Positions 46,814 through 61,800 of a stretch of DNA of 64,000 nt are shown piece after piece. The position numbers and the translations under genes were made by a program. Position 1 is the first letter of the stretch, and each line of letters opens with the position of its first letter. The notes below the pieces were generated by a model. It worked only from the letters and a program-made list of their open reading frames with translations, had not been told where the DNA came from and did no database searches. Origin of the DNA: Hymenolepis diminuta (Eukaryota > Platyhelminthes > Cestoda > Cyclophyllidea > Hymenolepididae); the NCBI GenBank assembly GCA_900708905.1, contig CAADRB010000001.1, positions 1,831,792-1,895,791 of the forward strand. Direction: 5' to 3'.

Positions 46814-49800
46814 TCACATAGTATGACAACACAGGAAGGGCTTACGTCCTCCACTCCCACAATCCGAATTCAGCGTCTCTGTGGATATAAATGACGAGGG
46901 TGAAGTCACATTATTGGCCTTCGGTCTGGGAATCTCATTCTGTGGTTGTTGAGGAAGAGGGCCTTGACGGAGAACAGCAGGGTTTGGAGGAGGCACCTGT
47001 GCAGTGGCTGGGGAGCCAGCTGTAGTGTTGACCCTTTGACCTCTGAGAGAACCATAGGAAGAGGCTGGAGAACCCACAGAAGCACCCGAGCGTCCGGGTG
47101 TTCTGCTTCGGTTGTCACGCGAAGGGGGTGTAGGTCGGGATCGTTGACTTGGCGGCGAACGAGCTGAGTCACTGTTGTTGGTGGCGTTGGTGACAATGGG
47201 AACCATTTGACCGTTGATATTCCGTAGCATTGGACGAACGTAGTTGGAACGGGAGGAATCACTGGATTCTGATTCTGAGGTTTCTGTGAAGGTGGAAGGA
47301 GAAGCGGAGGATGAGTTGGAGGCTGTGGAATTGGACGTAACAGTGCTGTTATCGGTGGATGTGGAGGATGAAGAGGTTTTGGTGTGTTGATCGTTTATCG
47401 ATGAAGTCAATGCGGACGCGGTTATGTTCGAGGGCTGTTGTGAAGCCAGAGGGCCGTCACCAAACCTCACGGGCTGAAAGGGAAAAGAAGAAACAAACCG
47501 TTATAAGACTAAAATAAATTTCGCTAGTATCGAAACCGCAAAATCCCAACGAATGCCAACTAAGCACTCTACAGCTGTGAAGATGGGAGTTTAGCCACCA
47601 CCATCCAATTTTTAAACTACTGCCAATAGGAGATGTATGCTTTAACATGATTTCGAGCAAATCAGTGCTCATGCAGCGCCGACCCTTCAAAATCCTAATC
47701 CCAACCTCACCTCTCTCTTCTGCTTTGATTGCTAACGACGGATCAAAATATCCTTTGCTTTAACAATCTAAATTCAATCAGAAACATTTGCTATTCAGGA
47801 CTTTCCTGTCTCACCATATGATAAATTCCCCTTGAGACAAGGGAACCAAAGAATAATTAACTTCTCGTCGTTAAGTGCACCTCATTTGCCTATCCGAACA
47901 GTTGTAAATGACACAATATACTAATCTGTGATATAGTGAAGACGTCTCTCTCTAGGTCATTTGTATTTAGTTACAAATACGTTATATGACCTATTTCGGA
48001 AAATTTAAACCTCATATTTATATGAGATGGCAGAAATTAAACTAAATAGAAAAATTCCACCATTTAACTGGTGACAGCATCCCGATTACCGACATGATTT
48101 ACGACGTGGTAAAATAATATTTGAATAAGATCGAAATTCGAAAAACTCACCCGATTTTTTCGAGAAGGAACGACAGGAATCGTAGTATTACTATCATTTC
48201 CCCTCCTTGCCTTCATTGATCCAGTTCCATAGACCTCAAGTGTCTGTTTAGATTCCGGACCACTGGACAACGATTTCCGTGAGTTAGAGACCACTGCCAG
48301 TGCAGCCAAAGTTGTACTGTTGCTGTTAGTGGTGCTCGCATTTACATTAACGCTCGCACTCGAAGACTTTGGGGAGGAAGGTGCAATTTCCATGTTGGCA
48401 ACTTTCTCCACTGGGCTACCATTTTCCTTGCTCGCTACTGCACTGGCCAACTGTTCCCCTAACTGTCGTTCTCTCTCTGCATCCACTCGGGTTATCCGAC
48501 GCTTATCACGCATAGATGTCCGCATGATAGAGGTATTGCTTGAGAGTAAACAAGAATCAATTAAAGTTATTTACCTGTCTAAATCCCCATCCACTCCCCT
48601 AAACATTTCCTCTCTACACATAACTAAAGGTAGGGTGCAAAGAACCAGTTCCCTTCTCAGAAGCCTTATTTTCACTACATATAATTAGTCAAACTTAAAG
48701 AGTCCTAGAATCGAAAAGCGTTAAAAGAGAGACGTAAGCGGAGTGTGAGTGTGTGATAACAAACAGTCTTGGTAATGAGAAGCAGTATGTGGGTGTATCT
48801 TGTTTGCTTGCTTGTTCAAAAGTCCTCAAGAAACCACTTTTGAGTACTTAGACGTAGACTACCCTGAGCATCTCTTTGCTGGTATTTCTCGAGTTGTTCA
48901 AGCCAAGTTGTTCTTGAACTGTAAATGGACAACGACGTCAACCTGACAACCACGGACGATCCATTGTAATAACAGTTATGACCTTTATTCTCAAGCATAT
49001 ATATATGAAAAAGACTTACAGAGCCCATTAAGAGATGGTTTATGGACTACCAACTTGGAGAGAATGATAAGTATACCAACATCTTGAAGAAGAGTCTTGT
49101 ACATCCGTAGACAGCCACGCCCAATGCCTTGGCCATGTATGTACTCCCAATGTGCGCTCTATTCCCCCCATTTCCATGACTAACGCTTATTCGGGCAATT
49201 ATTCACACTTTATCCCTCATTTTTACCCATTTCCGTAAACATAACTCAAACCCTTCGTGTGGTCATCGTTTAAGCGTTTAAGATCGGACTCTACCCAATT
49301 CAGACGTTTTTAATAGCCTTCATAAACTGCTGTTTAGGAAGCAGGTTCGGGATATAAGCGTACTCAATTGTAGAGGTGAAAAAAGCTTCCCAAGCCCATT
49401 AAAAGAAGTGTTAACAATTGGCGTGAGTAGAAGTTAGGTTTACTTGAAACATTCTGATGAGGAAATCGCATTCTGCAAACCTTCTTGCTAATAAGAATTA
49501 ATCGGTACGATTGGCCGTTCATACTACTTTGCGTGTGTACCGATGAGCATCGATCTTGTGACCTCCAACTTGGTAAATGTGGACGCTGACCACCACACAC
49601 AGGTGGGATGAATTTCTCAATACTTGAGGCTTCAAGTTTGGAAACTGTTTCGGTCTTTTCTCAGTTTAACGGTGATAATGTTTAACACTGATGAAAGTCG
49701 ACCTCATGTTTTAGAGCGAGATAACTACACAAACAGAAGCCAACATAGACATTCGTCTTTGAATTTTATAAACAAGTAAAAGAGACCATGTCGGAATCAA

Positions 49801-52800
49801 CGAAAAACAGTAATAACTGACAAAGGCTTGCCTTGAGATTAACAACAAGTTTCTGCACATAAAAGGTCACTGGGTTCTTTATTTATTTTAGCAAACTTTG
49901 GAAAATAATACATTATTAGCGACCTAGAGGAAATTTCCTAATTAAATGGAAATGATAGCTTTTTTTCAAATTTTCCAGAGGTTAATTCGCAGAGCGCATA
50001 AAAATTAATGATGCCGGTGCCTCATAAATAACCTCAGATTACAAAAAGTGGTACTTGTAATTCTAGTACTGATACTAAACTTTGGTGAGCTCTGTTATGT
50101 TAAAATAATATATAAGTTAGTATCATTATCGCTATTAAAAGATAAAAAAATACTAGCTTACGTCAGTTAGCAGCTCTGTAACTCCAAAGATGGTAATGAA
50201 ACCACCACCGCCCAATCCTTAAAGCTTGACCAGTTCCGGGTGTATGCCTTCTTTCACTATCAAACCAATGGTCCATGAGATGCGGAATTATGAGAATGCA
50301 GGTAAATACAAGGCAATACCTAGTGTGGCTATCACCCGGGCGCCTAAAAAGCTGATCTTTAACTAAACAGAATATGCTGAAATGCTCAAGGCATGAACGC
50401 CTTATGGACAAAGAAACAATCTGAGTTATGTGGAAACTGTTGGTTTCGTGACCAAAATCTAAAAATTTTAATGACCAAATCAATATATGACCTTTTTATT
50501 TGATAGGTTTAATAATAAAACTAAAACCGCAAAATAATGAGTAAGATATTAACTAAATTTAATCGAGGCAAAATAGTAGGGGAAGAACACTTACAAATAT
50601 AAGCCAAGCATCAAGTTAGTTGCGCTAATCTTAACGCTCTTTGACCACTTATCCACACAACCAGACATGTGACCCAAATTTAGAGGTCAAAAATGACTAA
50701 TACGGTATCTAACTCCCACCGCAATAACAGAATTGAAACTATTACACATAAAGCCATCTGCCAACCATTTTCTATATGTGTAGATATATCGGGTTAATGA
50801 AACAACCACTAAGAGGAATCATATTTGATCTCCTGTTAGGATCTCAATTTAGATTAGCTTGCATCTAAATAAGTCGAAAGAATCACGTGCTTTGCAATGA
50901 CCGAACGTGTTTGCCCTCATTCATTAATTTGAACACCTTGGTATATTGAAATAACTCTAGTGAACTCTGCTGTGTTCAAAATGTCTGATGATTATCTCAT
51001 CTACCTACACCTGGCAGAAGGATGATAAAAATGAATCTAGATGGCATGAAAAACCATTCAATTAAATCAACAGTTTGACTCAATCAGATACCTAAGGACC
51101 AAAAAATGAAAATTGAGTTTTATGAAGTAAGAAATTAGACAGCTCAATGCCTTCGGAGTTCAAATAAAATAGGACCCTTGACATCCCGACTCCATTAGAT
51201 ACGCCTATTCGACCCTTGTTCCGTATCTCATTGGAATATTTTATTATTTTGCTTGTTCAGATGCTGTGTCATGATTAAAACTTGTAAAGTTTTTTTCGCA
51301 TTGTCATGGATGATGTTAATAATAAAAAATATTAGGAGTGTCAAATTTATATTGTTTTGATTAAATCTAAGCCCGAACTTCGACGTTTCTTTCTATTGAC
51401 TACTTCGGTCTGCCACATTGTAATTAAATTAAATTAATTAAACCGTTCACACATAAGGGAATAACACTAAAGGTAATAAGTGGAAATGATCACATGGCTC
51501 TGGTACCTTACATTGAATAAGCGGGAATGAGTCAGTAATTAACAACTTCCTAGAAAAAGTCGATACTACTGAAATACAAAATGTTATTACAAGTAGTATA
51601 TCCATAACTCACCTTTTTCGTCGGGAGGAACCGAAGCCTCTGGTAAAGTTGGAATTACCATTATTGTTCACGGAAAGGGTAGTCTTTTTCACCGTGCTTC
51701 GCAAATCCTCTCGTCTGTCCCAAACCTCCTTTAGTCGCATCTGCAATTCCTTGGAGTCGCAGATATCTACATATACAGATAGATCGGAAAATGGATAAAG
51801 ATGGAACAAATGAGAATTAGACTACTTCTACTAAACTATCAAGATTGAAGAAAAGATATTGAGGATTTCACTGCTATTCCGCAACTACAAGCTATACTGA
51901 ACTACAGTGCTAAGGAAGTAGGAAAGCAGTGATTCGGATAAAGGATATGTGGCTTTCAATAATCCATTTTCTGAGGAGAGAGAGGCGGATTGTGAAAGCT
52001 GGATATTTTAGTCCTGATTTCTGCCTAGCTAAGTTTTGATTAGCGCCGATCTGTCCATAAGCCCTTCATGGCTTGAACGTTTGGAGGTATTCCATTTTCT
52101 TAGAGGTCAACGATAAGGGAGTTACAGGTATTGATTCCCAAGAGCGACAGTTTCCATGTCCGCATTTTCACTGCCACTGCCATTTTTGAATTTACAGAGT
52201 TGTTAATTTGTCAAAAGCTACGACTTCCAACTGTAGTAAGTATTGTTTTTTAATACTGAAGATAAATTAGCAGGATAATAAAAGGCTGAATGAACAAATT
52301 AATCTCAAATTATGGAAGGGAAGGTCAGTAGGGTCAGGTATAATAAAAAATACAGGAAAATAAGGGTAAAGATAAACTAACTTCATTAATAACTCTAAAT
52401 TTCATTTCTTTCTGTCTTAATTTATACAAATGGAATTGCGATTTTAAAAGATAGATTAAGGTTTCGGTTTTGAATCTCTTACGTAAGATATACTTGATAA
52501 ATTGCTATTGAATAGTGATAACAGCCCAGAAAATCTGCATGTATGTAGGCTAGCACATACCAAGCACGTTGCTACTGAAGAATAGGAATTTAGCTAAGCT
52601 GACAACCTTGCCGGTTATTACGAAAGCACTTACCAACATGGAAGAACGGTGGCCAATGAGAAGCTAGAATATGAAATACATTCAACCACAACTCCATGCA
52701 GCAAGTCGATCCCTCTCACCATTGCTTCCTTTAATGTTTCTTGGTTTGACTATCTACCCTTCTTGCTCTCATAGACCCTTTTAGGATTTCTCTCTAACTT

Positions 52801-55800
52801 GCTCCCTGCAGTAGTTCTTCTGGTCTGCAACTGATCCATCGAAGTCGATGGGAGCGTGATAGGTGCAAGTAGAAAATGACTATCACCGGTCGAATTGAAG
52901 GTATTTCGATGTGCTTCCAGACATTCATTTGCATTAAGTCCCATTCCTGCTCTATACATAAACTCCGCTTTTTGTAAATAGAGGTCAATCCAACTTTTAT
53001 TATGATTGACTTATTACACTAAAATCAATTCAATTACACTTTAAAATTTCAAATTCCAAATTTCATACGCTTTGGCAAAGGTGAACTCATTCCTTGAATT
53101 AAAACGAATTTCTCAAAAGAAAAAATGAAAACAAAAGATAATATTCTAAAGTGCCTAAACTATATTACATTTTATCATATAGTATAAATTCCCTTTTAAA
53201 TACTATAGACCAAATTAAAATGGGTGGAAGAAAGTGTAGTAGTGCAAAGCCAGAGATCACGTGTTCAATGCCCATCGGTTTATACTCAGTGAGTGGAATG
53301 AACAACACCACTGGTTAAGTCCGGCTAACATGGAAAGAGGTAGGATTCGAGTTTCTCACCAGGGGGCCTCCATGATATTATCACTCTACAAAAGACGAGT
53401 AATGGAGAATGCTTTCCTCAATAGACTTGAGTGCTAATTAACCTACACCTTGTCTAAGTTTAACTTTCATCTTAGTTCGGTTATCAATTTTTCCCACTCT
53501 CCCACACACATGAAGCTTCAAATTGTCCTCTCTATGGGCCATTACCTTTCTCTCAATCTGCTTATCAACTTGCCTTTGTTATCTTAGTCTGTTCTAACTA
53601 TCTACTTATTCAGTTTACTGGTCAAGAGGTCGAACTCATTTCTCTGCATTTTTCTTGAATATCCAATAATAAGCAAATTTCCTATCTTGATAGAGTAAAG
53701 TTTGTAGAGCAATAGATCAAATTTTAACCCCACAATAGCGAATCCTAAGCCACAATGAAAGCCTAAAAATAGGCAACGAATCTCTATTGAACACTACTGA
53801 GCACGGCCATGTTGCCAACCGCATGTATCTGCTACTGACTGAAACAAGATACAGCCAAACTTCTTATGAGAATATTGACCAGCTAACGCTTCTAATTATT
53901 CAGACTAGCTAAGATTCTTGATGCTACGTACTTCACCTTCACCCCCTTCCTCGTTTTTTACTTTATAGGACCCATTTACTGTTTCCCTTATTCATATGTT
54001 TTCTCATGATTAGAACTGTCATTGGCATGAGCACTGATAAGAAAAAATTAACGAATTGACCTACCATAGACTGTCTGACCGTTCTTTGTGGTAGCATTCA
54101 AATCAGCTCCATAGGCCACTAGAATCTCGATAACTTCTAGCTACAAAACAACAAGCACAATTATCGGTGAAGTAAAATTTAAAAAGTAAAATAAACACAT
54201 CAAAATTAACTTAAAATATAAAAAAGTAGAAGACAGTTGGAGGCGTCTCGGTTAGGTACAATAATAATATTAACTAGCTGTTTTTTAACTACCAGAAGAG
54301 ATATACATAATGTAATAAATAGTCTCGCAATTAAATGTGATGATCAGCAGGTTCTGGCTACCTTAAACATCTCAGACTATCGTGCAAATAACAGTCGGTA
54401 TCATTTTCAGCTCAAAATTTCGAGTTAAGAATCTAGGAGGCAGATCCCAGAGCCTGGACTTAAGCACGTCAGACCCTACCGTGATGAACTCAGCCTCTTA
54501 AGTAAAAAAGCAAACAAATTGATGAATAACAAAATAGGAGCAATAGACTCTCGAAGATTTCACCTCTCCCTTAAATTCACGACCCATCTCTTTACCCGGT
54601 CGTTATTTTCCGTGCTTAGATGCTTCTGTGATTACAAAATAGAAATATTTCCTTCAGACATAGTAAAAATATACATTAAATTCTATAAATAACGAAGACA
54701 CGGTCATCCATTGAAATTCTAATCAACTCAATCCACGGAAATAACTGACTAAATATCGACTCTATCGCAATTTTTTGTGATAACTTGATTCAAATACCCT
54801 TGTGAATACACCGATTTAAGTAAAAAAGGTAGAATAAACTTGGTAAGACATGCAACAGCCTCCTTCAAATACAGATAAACGTGACTAACAGGGGTTATCG
54901 ATCAATTATATATCCTAAAACACTAAGCTCATTTAGCAAAGCATTTCTCAGCACTCATCCTGGGTAGAATGGGAGCATCATGAATTCAGTCATCCTCCTT
55001 ATCAGTGTGGTTGGCCATTCTACTCATTGGATGTGCACCGACGGATATCGAACTCGTGAATTCTGTCTTGCATACTCCACCTTTATGTACTAAACAGAAG
55101 TCGTATTAAGCAGAATTCATTAATTCTAATAGGGAGTTAAGTAATAGATAAAATTCGGAGTCAGAAGATAGGTTCAGGTACCACAGACATTCGGAAATAA
55201 TAAGAGACAAGGAATTTAAAGAGAGGTTATGGGAAGATCCATTTATTTTTCAATAACTTGTGTTAGTAAAAAGTAATCGATGTACAATAAGGTGATCAAC
55301 AAGACTTCATTCAGTATACTTGATTTGATTTAATCTCCCTCAAACGTATCTTCCTTTCTCACTTAACTCAATACCGGTGAAGAGAAAAAAGTAGAAGTTT
55401 TAATCAATGTATCTGAGATGGCTTGTCAAATTATTAAGCCTCCTCTGTGTATTTGATACCTAAGAAAAAAAAGTCTTCATCAAGTGTGAATGTTGAGTGG
55501 TTGAATTCGCTTACGTTGATCTATGAGTTCTATGTTTAAAACATACTTGTTAGCCTCTTCAGGCCGTTCGCATAACAGATAGAAGACACATATGAATCAA
55601 ACTGACATAATCAAGTATTTGATTAAATGAGCTGGCCAACAAACTCTGAATATCACAAACATGAACTCATCCAAAGAAAATCGTGATAAAATCATAAATT
55701 TAACTTTTGAGTACTTGTTTAGTACAGAGTGAATTATACATATTAAGAGAAGTGAACAATTCAATTCTTCCAGATTCCAAATAAATAAGGAGACTTCTTC

Positions 55801-58800
55801 AACATCCCGTTTTATTCCACGGTTAAAATTCATTATTATTCTTTGCATTGGTAAGGGTAAAAATAGTAAATTTCATGCTAAATAAATATGAGGATTTTTA
55901 AGGAGTAGCATCTCGGAAACTCTCTGAGAACCTTGCATTCTGATACTCTTCTTGACTATTACATTTACTCATACTGTTCAAAGAACGCGCAAATATACCC
56001 TATGACCTCTGATTTAACCTTGAATATACAGACCACAAGGGAGTCAGTAACACTATACTATCCTGTCTCCTCTAATTAGAATCATAATGTTATTGAAAAC
56101 ATACACAAGCTGAAGTGGCGGTATGCTGGATAAAAAAGAATATTTTTTCCGAGAAAAGGAAAAGCAACAACTTATACATGTTTTATGCATGTTATTGTTA
56201 ATTGTCTAAATGGACTAGTTGCACAATAGTGTATATTGATGTCATCTCGCAGTCGGTGACTTAGAACTTTGCAATGAAAGACATCCAAAGGTGAATTTGC
56301 CTTTTAATCAAGTTTAGAGCTTTTTAAAGCCTTTTTATTGGAGTAATAGAATATAACGCTGTCGTTTAACTTAAACTCTTATCAATAACTAGGCAGAAGG
56401 GGTAATAATTGATTTATAGAAATCATATCAGATATCTCACATATCATAAATAAGAAATGAAAGAAGAAATGATATTGTCGTGTTGTAATTGCGCATAAGC
56501 TTACCAATTGAAATCAGACACACGTCATTAAGAACTTTTAACTTTGCTACAGTACTTGATAATTTAATTTAATCTTTACTAACACAGCAAGGGACTCCAG
56601 TGAGTCTTAACTCTAGTCACTAAAATTCTTAATTAATACAGTATTATAATAAATATAAAGAGAAATAAAATGGGCACCGAACAAATATATTTTAATCGGG
56701 AAAGTTAATGGCGATTCCAGTCTTCAGTGTAATAAATTCACGTGAGTAGGACTTTCTTGTAGATAAAAAACGACCTGCTAGAAAGTAGTTTATTGCAGAA
56801 AACAGGAATTGATTTCAAGTAAAGGGAGAAATCTAAAATAAGTTAAACTGTCAAAACCCAAGTCTTACCAGGGCTCACTTATACCAATTATTCTGCAAAA
56901 GGATGAATCAACGGATATAACAAGAATAATATGTGCAATGATGGAAAAGCACTCCATGCCTCCAAGCAATTTAATGTTTAAGAGCGTGTCAGATTATCAG
57001 CACACTATGAAGTTTCTAAATTGGCTGTTGAAACGGAAGAATGGTGATAAAGTACAGAAATACATGCTCAGATCGATGCAAAGACCGTCAAGAACTGACA
57101 TGCAAATTTAACTACAACAGGTTCTGTAATTAAATCTCAAGGGGTTAAGGAAACTGCAGGTATATACTTATATTTCTATATTTCAAATAAAATATCATGT
57201 TATGTGTTCATTTTTCACAATAAATAGATTAATAATTGATATATTTCATTTCGAAAATTGGGATTTACTTCACCTGTATATATAGTTAGTTAGATAGGCA
57301 TCTTGAACTTAACCCTATTAGGTTTGATTTCGGTCCAAATATATCCCGTTTAAACAATTAGAAGATGGCAAAAACAAACATTTCAAAAATTAGCTGTATA
57401 ATTCTGAAAATCACGATGAATTTCTTTTTGCAAATAACTTAAAACGTTCCTAAACCCTTTCCCCAACCACTAATTTTTATATCTCATGCATCGTATCGAA
57501 TATTGCCGCAATCAGAACAATCCATTTAAGCAACAAGAATGTGACTGGAGGAGAGAAAATTGCATGTCGTTTTAATGGTGTGTGCAAAATAGAGTTGAGT
57601 TGGCAACAATAAAAAGAGGTTGTTTATAGCTCAAGAAAAAAGTGAAAATCTTTTATCTTTGTTTAAACAAATAGTGCACTCTGGAGAATATTTTTAAAAG
57701 TGAGATAAAAAAAGTTTCCAGGAGGATAAAGGAAATGAAGATTTTATAATTGAAAATGCCCTACGTAACTGATAAAAAATACAACAAATCGTAATTACAA
57801 AGTTTTCACTTTCCATTGCTTAATGTGCAGACAATATATTTCACTATTACAATAGAAAATAGCAATTGTTAATTATGCAAAAGAATCTAAACATAAGGAA
57901 AACTAAAATATTGCAATAAGCGGGAAATGAACTGAAATTGAGTAAAAGCATATCAATAAATTCTGGTCATCAAAAACGTCTTCATTTGAGTTCTTGAATC
58001 ATCAGTATGGTATCTGGACCGAGTCGAGCCACATGATAGCGGGTGCAGTCTGTCTAGTTTGACTATCTAATTTATTTTGATTGACATGATATAACAAAAT
58101 GTGATCCGAATAAGACATTTTCTCTCCGAGATCTTCTGGACCCTTTGTACGCATTTCCCAATACGTTATACTTAGACTGCTTACCTTTAACTGAATGAGT
58201 ATAGTTAATTACGTTATATCATAAGGTTCTAAAAGTTATATTTCAGGATTTGGTCCCGAAGTTCCTGATTCGATCCATATGCTCAATGCTCAAAGCCTAC
58301 TGGTCGACTGAATTTATTTTCTGGATAATATTGTCGAAAGCATCTAGTTGACACTAGCTCAGATTTTATTGAAGTAGCGAAGATATTCCACAGGAGCAAT
58401 TCAACATAGGGGATAACTGATTAAAACGGATGGGGGCGTTAAATTTAGCACGAGGCCAATTCTAATACTCTGATAGCTTTCATCCGTTTGAGTGGTAGCA
58501 CTGCTCTCATCTTCGAAGTTAGCTGATATCGAATTAACTAATTCTTTGGTGTTGTCGGTTGTCTATTGAAAACGGGTATAAATTTTTATTTGACTTTTGA
58601 GTACGATTTAAGGCATAAAGGAAAAGTGAAAGAACCTTCGAAATTAAAACTATTAACAGATGATTTAAGAAGAGATAATGACGCCATCAATTTCCTATTA
58701 ATCGTAAACAAGAAAAATAATCAAGCTTAATCTAATTCAAGAGAAATCTTATTTGTATATGTCCTTTAATTAATTACATCAGTAATCATTTATCCTAAGA

Positions 58801-61800
58801 CCCTCTCAAGTGGTCTCACTAACCGAATTTATTAATGATTAGGTGAAGTAGCCAACTGGATGCACAATAAGTTGATACAATTCTCCCATGACCCGTAATT
58901 AGGTACAAGGTCTTATGCAAATAAGGGAAACTAGTTGAAATTGTGCCATCTGGACAATATTAAGAAAAGTCAAATAAAAATCGATGAAAAAATCAAAATG
59001 ACGTCGGTGAAAAACAAACGTGATTTAACATCACCTTGCTTCTAGAGCAACAATTTCATAATTGACAATGAAACAAAAAAAAATTAAAACACTCAAGCAT
59101 AAAGTTTCCACATATATCAAAATTTGAAAGAGATTGCTTTTTATAGTCCCCTAAACCACATTACCAGTACTGTTTTCAAATGTTATAAATATTGTATATT
59201 TTATTCTTGTTTACTTGATCAGTCCGGCATGTCATGACATTTTCTGATATGTCAGATGATGCGAGTTTAAAACAGAAAGAGGACGCATTAGGACTCAAAA
59301 TTGGTTTCCCATTCATCATGCTAACATTCCCAAGTTTTCTATTAGACCTATCAACTAGTTGCCTTTGATAAGATGGATATGATCAATCTTTTTAATTTGG
59401 TCAACTGGTCAATCAGCTCTGAATACAGTCACCTACTATAATTTAATACGCAAATCCTTCCTTCAGAGATCTAGGTGCTAGATCCATAGGTTTAAACTTC
59501 GAAATATCAAGTCCCGCTACAACAAACCCGATCAAAAAGATAAATCCAGAAATTAGATGTAAGACTTCCAAGTCTGTTAACGAAAGTGCTGAAAAACTTG
59601 ACGTGGGTAGAAGGAGGACTTCACGTTGTCACTCTTAGGGGAAATTAGAATTCTACCATCGCTCGAACTGACTAGAATTAACTGATGTCGTAAACCATTC
59701 ATATTACTGGATGTGCACTAATGAGCATCGATCACTCCAACCTCTAGCTTGGCAGACATGTACGTTAGCCATTGTACCAAGTTCTTTCGACCCCTAAATT
59801 CTCTAAGTTCTAATAATGACGGGAGAAATGATGAATTAATTTCACTTATGTTTTTTTGAAGTAAGCTCTGGGGCCTGGGAACTGTGAAGTTAATATAAAA
59901 ATTATTTTCATGACCTTAATTCCTATAAGAACCATCATTATTTGGCTCTATTATCAAAACCCCACTAACAAATGTTGATGGGAAACCGTAAATGTGCGTG
60001 CGCTGAGCATAAATGGAGTGATAAAAATGACACTGATATATTTGCCTAAGCAAACAAGAATTAAAACATTTATCTAACATATCAAATATAGTCCGAGTGT
60101 AATCGAAGTAGAAAGCTAATGCTTTAAATCCACCAGGTCTATCTTCATTCAATTAAACGAATGAATTAGGGAATGCGAACACGAAAAGAATTATTGAAAA
60201 TGAAGACGTCCTACCGATTTCCGAGCACAGATGCAGGAAGGTTCTTAACTCTGCTTTGTTTCTCCCCTCCCTAACCTTCACTGCTTAATTTAGACATATT
60301 TCCTAATTAAAAGATGCTATTTTTTTGCTTTGTGAAGGAAATTAATAACATAAATAATTTTAAAATAGTTGATCCGATATACCAGCAATTCCATAATTGC
60401 GACATTTTCAAGAATTCCATTTCGGAACTCAATCTTTATTATTTGAGACTCGATATAAAGTTTGACAAATTAGTACCAGATCTCCGCAAGCTCACAATAA
60501 AAGCTTTGAAATTATCCTTCAACATATTTTTTCTCAAAAACAATCAGCATATTTATGTTGTTTTAATAACCTCTTCACTCTAAATACCTTTTGCGTATTA
60601 AGAAAATAAAAAAAACAAATAAACATATGCAAACAACCGATTTCAGTAATAAACAAAGCTCCGTTGAAAGATTATAAAAACAGCGAGAGATTAGTTCAGT
60701 CAATGTGGTATGATGAAAGAAAGACACTCTTAATGTAAAGCAATATTGCATCAGAAGTGAAATGGTCTTGTGAATTGATGGCTTAAAAACCTGTTAATTG
60801 ACAACTACAAAATAAGAGTTCGCCAGTTTGACAACCATTGGTGAATACCCAGCGATGTGGATGGTCAACCTTGTCATTAAGCCTCACTAATAAGGGTTTA
60901 AGAATGAGAGTTTCTCGGCTGGAAGACTTTATAACGCTATCCGTCCACTCAGAAGTACTATTTGAAACGCTTTCCTAAATTGAATACGGAGTTAATAAGG
61001 AATTTCCGAAGATCAATATTTGCAATATTTATCTTGGGCAGAAGGATGGTAATCAGATAGCCTCTGATGAGAAAGTGGCATCATGTTCCCCTTACCAGTT
61101 CAATGGTCACGTATTTCGCTAGATATGCACCGAGTATCGAATCAGACGAGAACGTTGACAATTACAACAGTGGTATTTTTGCAAGATTTGCCTACTCTAT
61201 AACTATCAGAGAGACATACGAGAGATAGTTATGTTCGGGATAAAATTATAAGCAATTTAGATATTAATAATTCAATACTGGTGAAAAGTATCGTATCTAT
61301 GCAATAAAGGTCATAATTTAGCTGTGAATATCAGATTCACATCTGTTATCTTAATGAGACTCAGATTTTCATGACTTCTTCAAGGCAGGAATTTCGCGTG
61401 ACGCCTGAAAATAAAATTTTTCATTAGAAACAAATGACTCAGAGATTAAATAATAATGACCAGATAAAATGATCTCAAACACGATATACCTAAGAAGTCT
61501 AAATTTATGCAAGCCTTATTGAGCTGAATTTTCAAACCAAAAGAAGGTTCTTAGGGTATGATGATAGTGTCTTTTGAAGTGTTAGCTAACAAAAAGAGAA
61601 GGCCAAATATGGAAGTAATGAAAGAAAAACTTAAAAATTCCAAAAAACACGGAGAAAACATGATTTTTTCTCGATTCCCCAACAAATCTGAATGCTATGA
61701 AGTTAGTAAATTCACCATCTCATTAATTAATAAAGAATGATCTCTGTTAAGAGATTCAAGGTATTAGGACCTATACCAAATCAGGTGCCCAAAGATACTG

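Noticed and set aside
46906..47262. 118-codon minus-strand open frame inside the last PPP1R16 exon
   Set aside because: It is an out-of-frame reading of the Ser/Thr/Pro-rich coding exon, which connects in phase to the preceding exon in the other frame.
48320..48688. 122-codon plus-strand open frame
   Set aside because: Antisense to PPP1R16 exon 48151-48538, which has matching phase and splice sites.
60314..60583. 89-codon open frame inside the PPP1R16 intron
   Set aside because: Composition is dominated by Ile, Asn, Phe and Lys as expected from AT-rich DNA, with no motif or splice sites.
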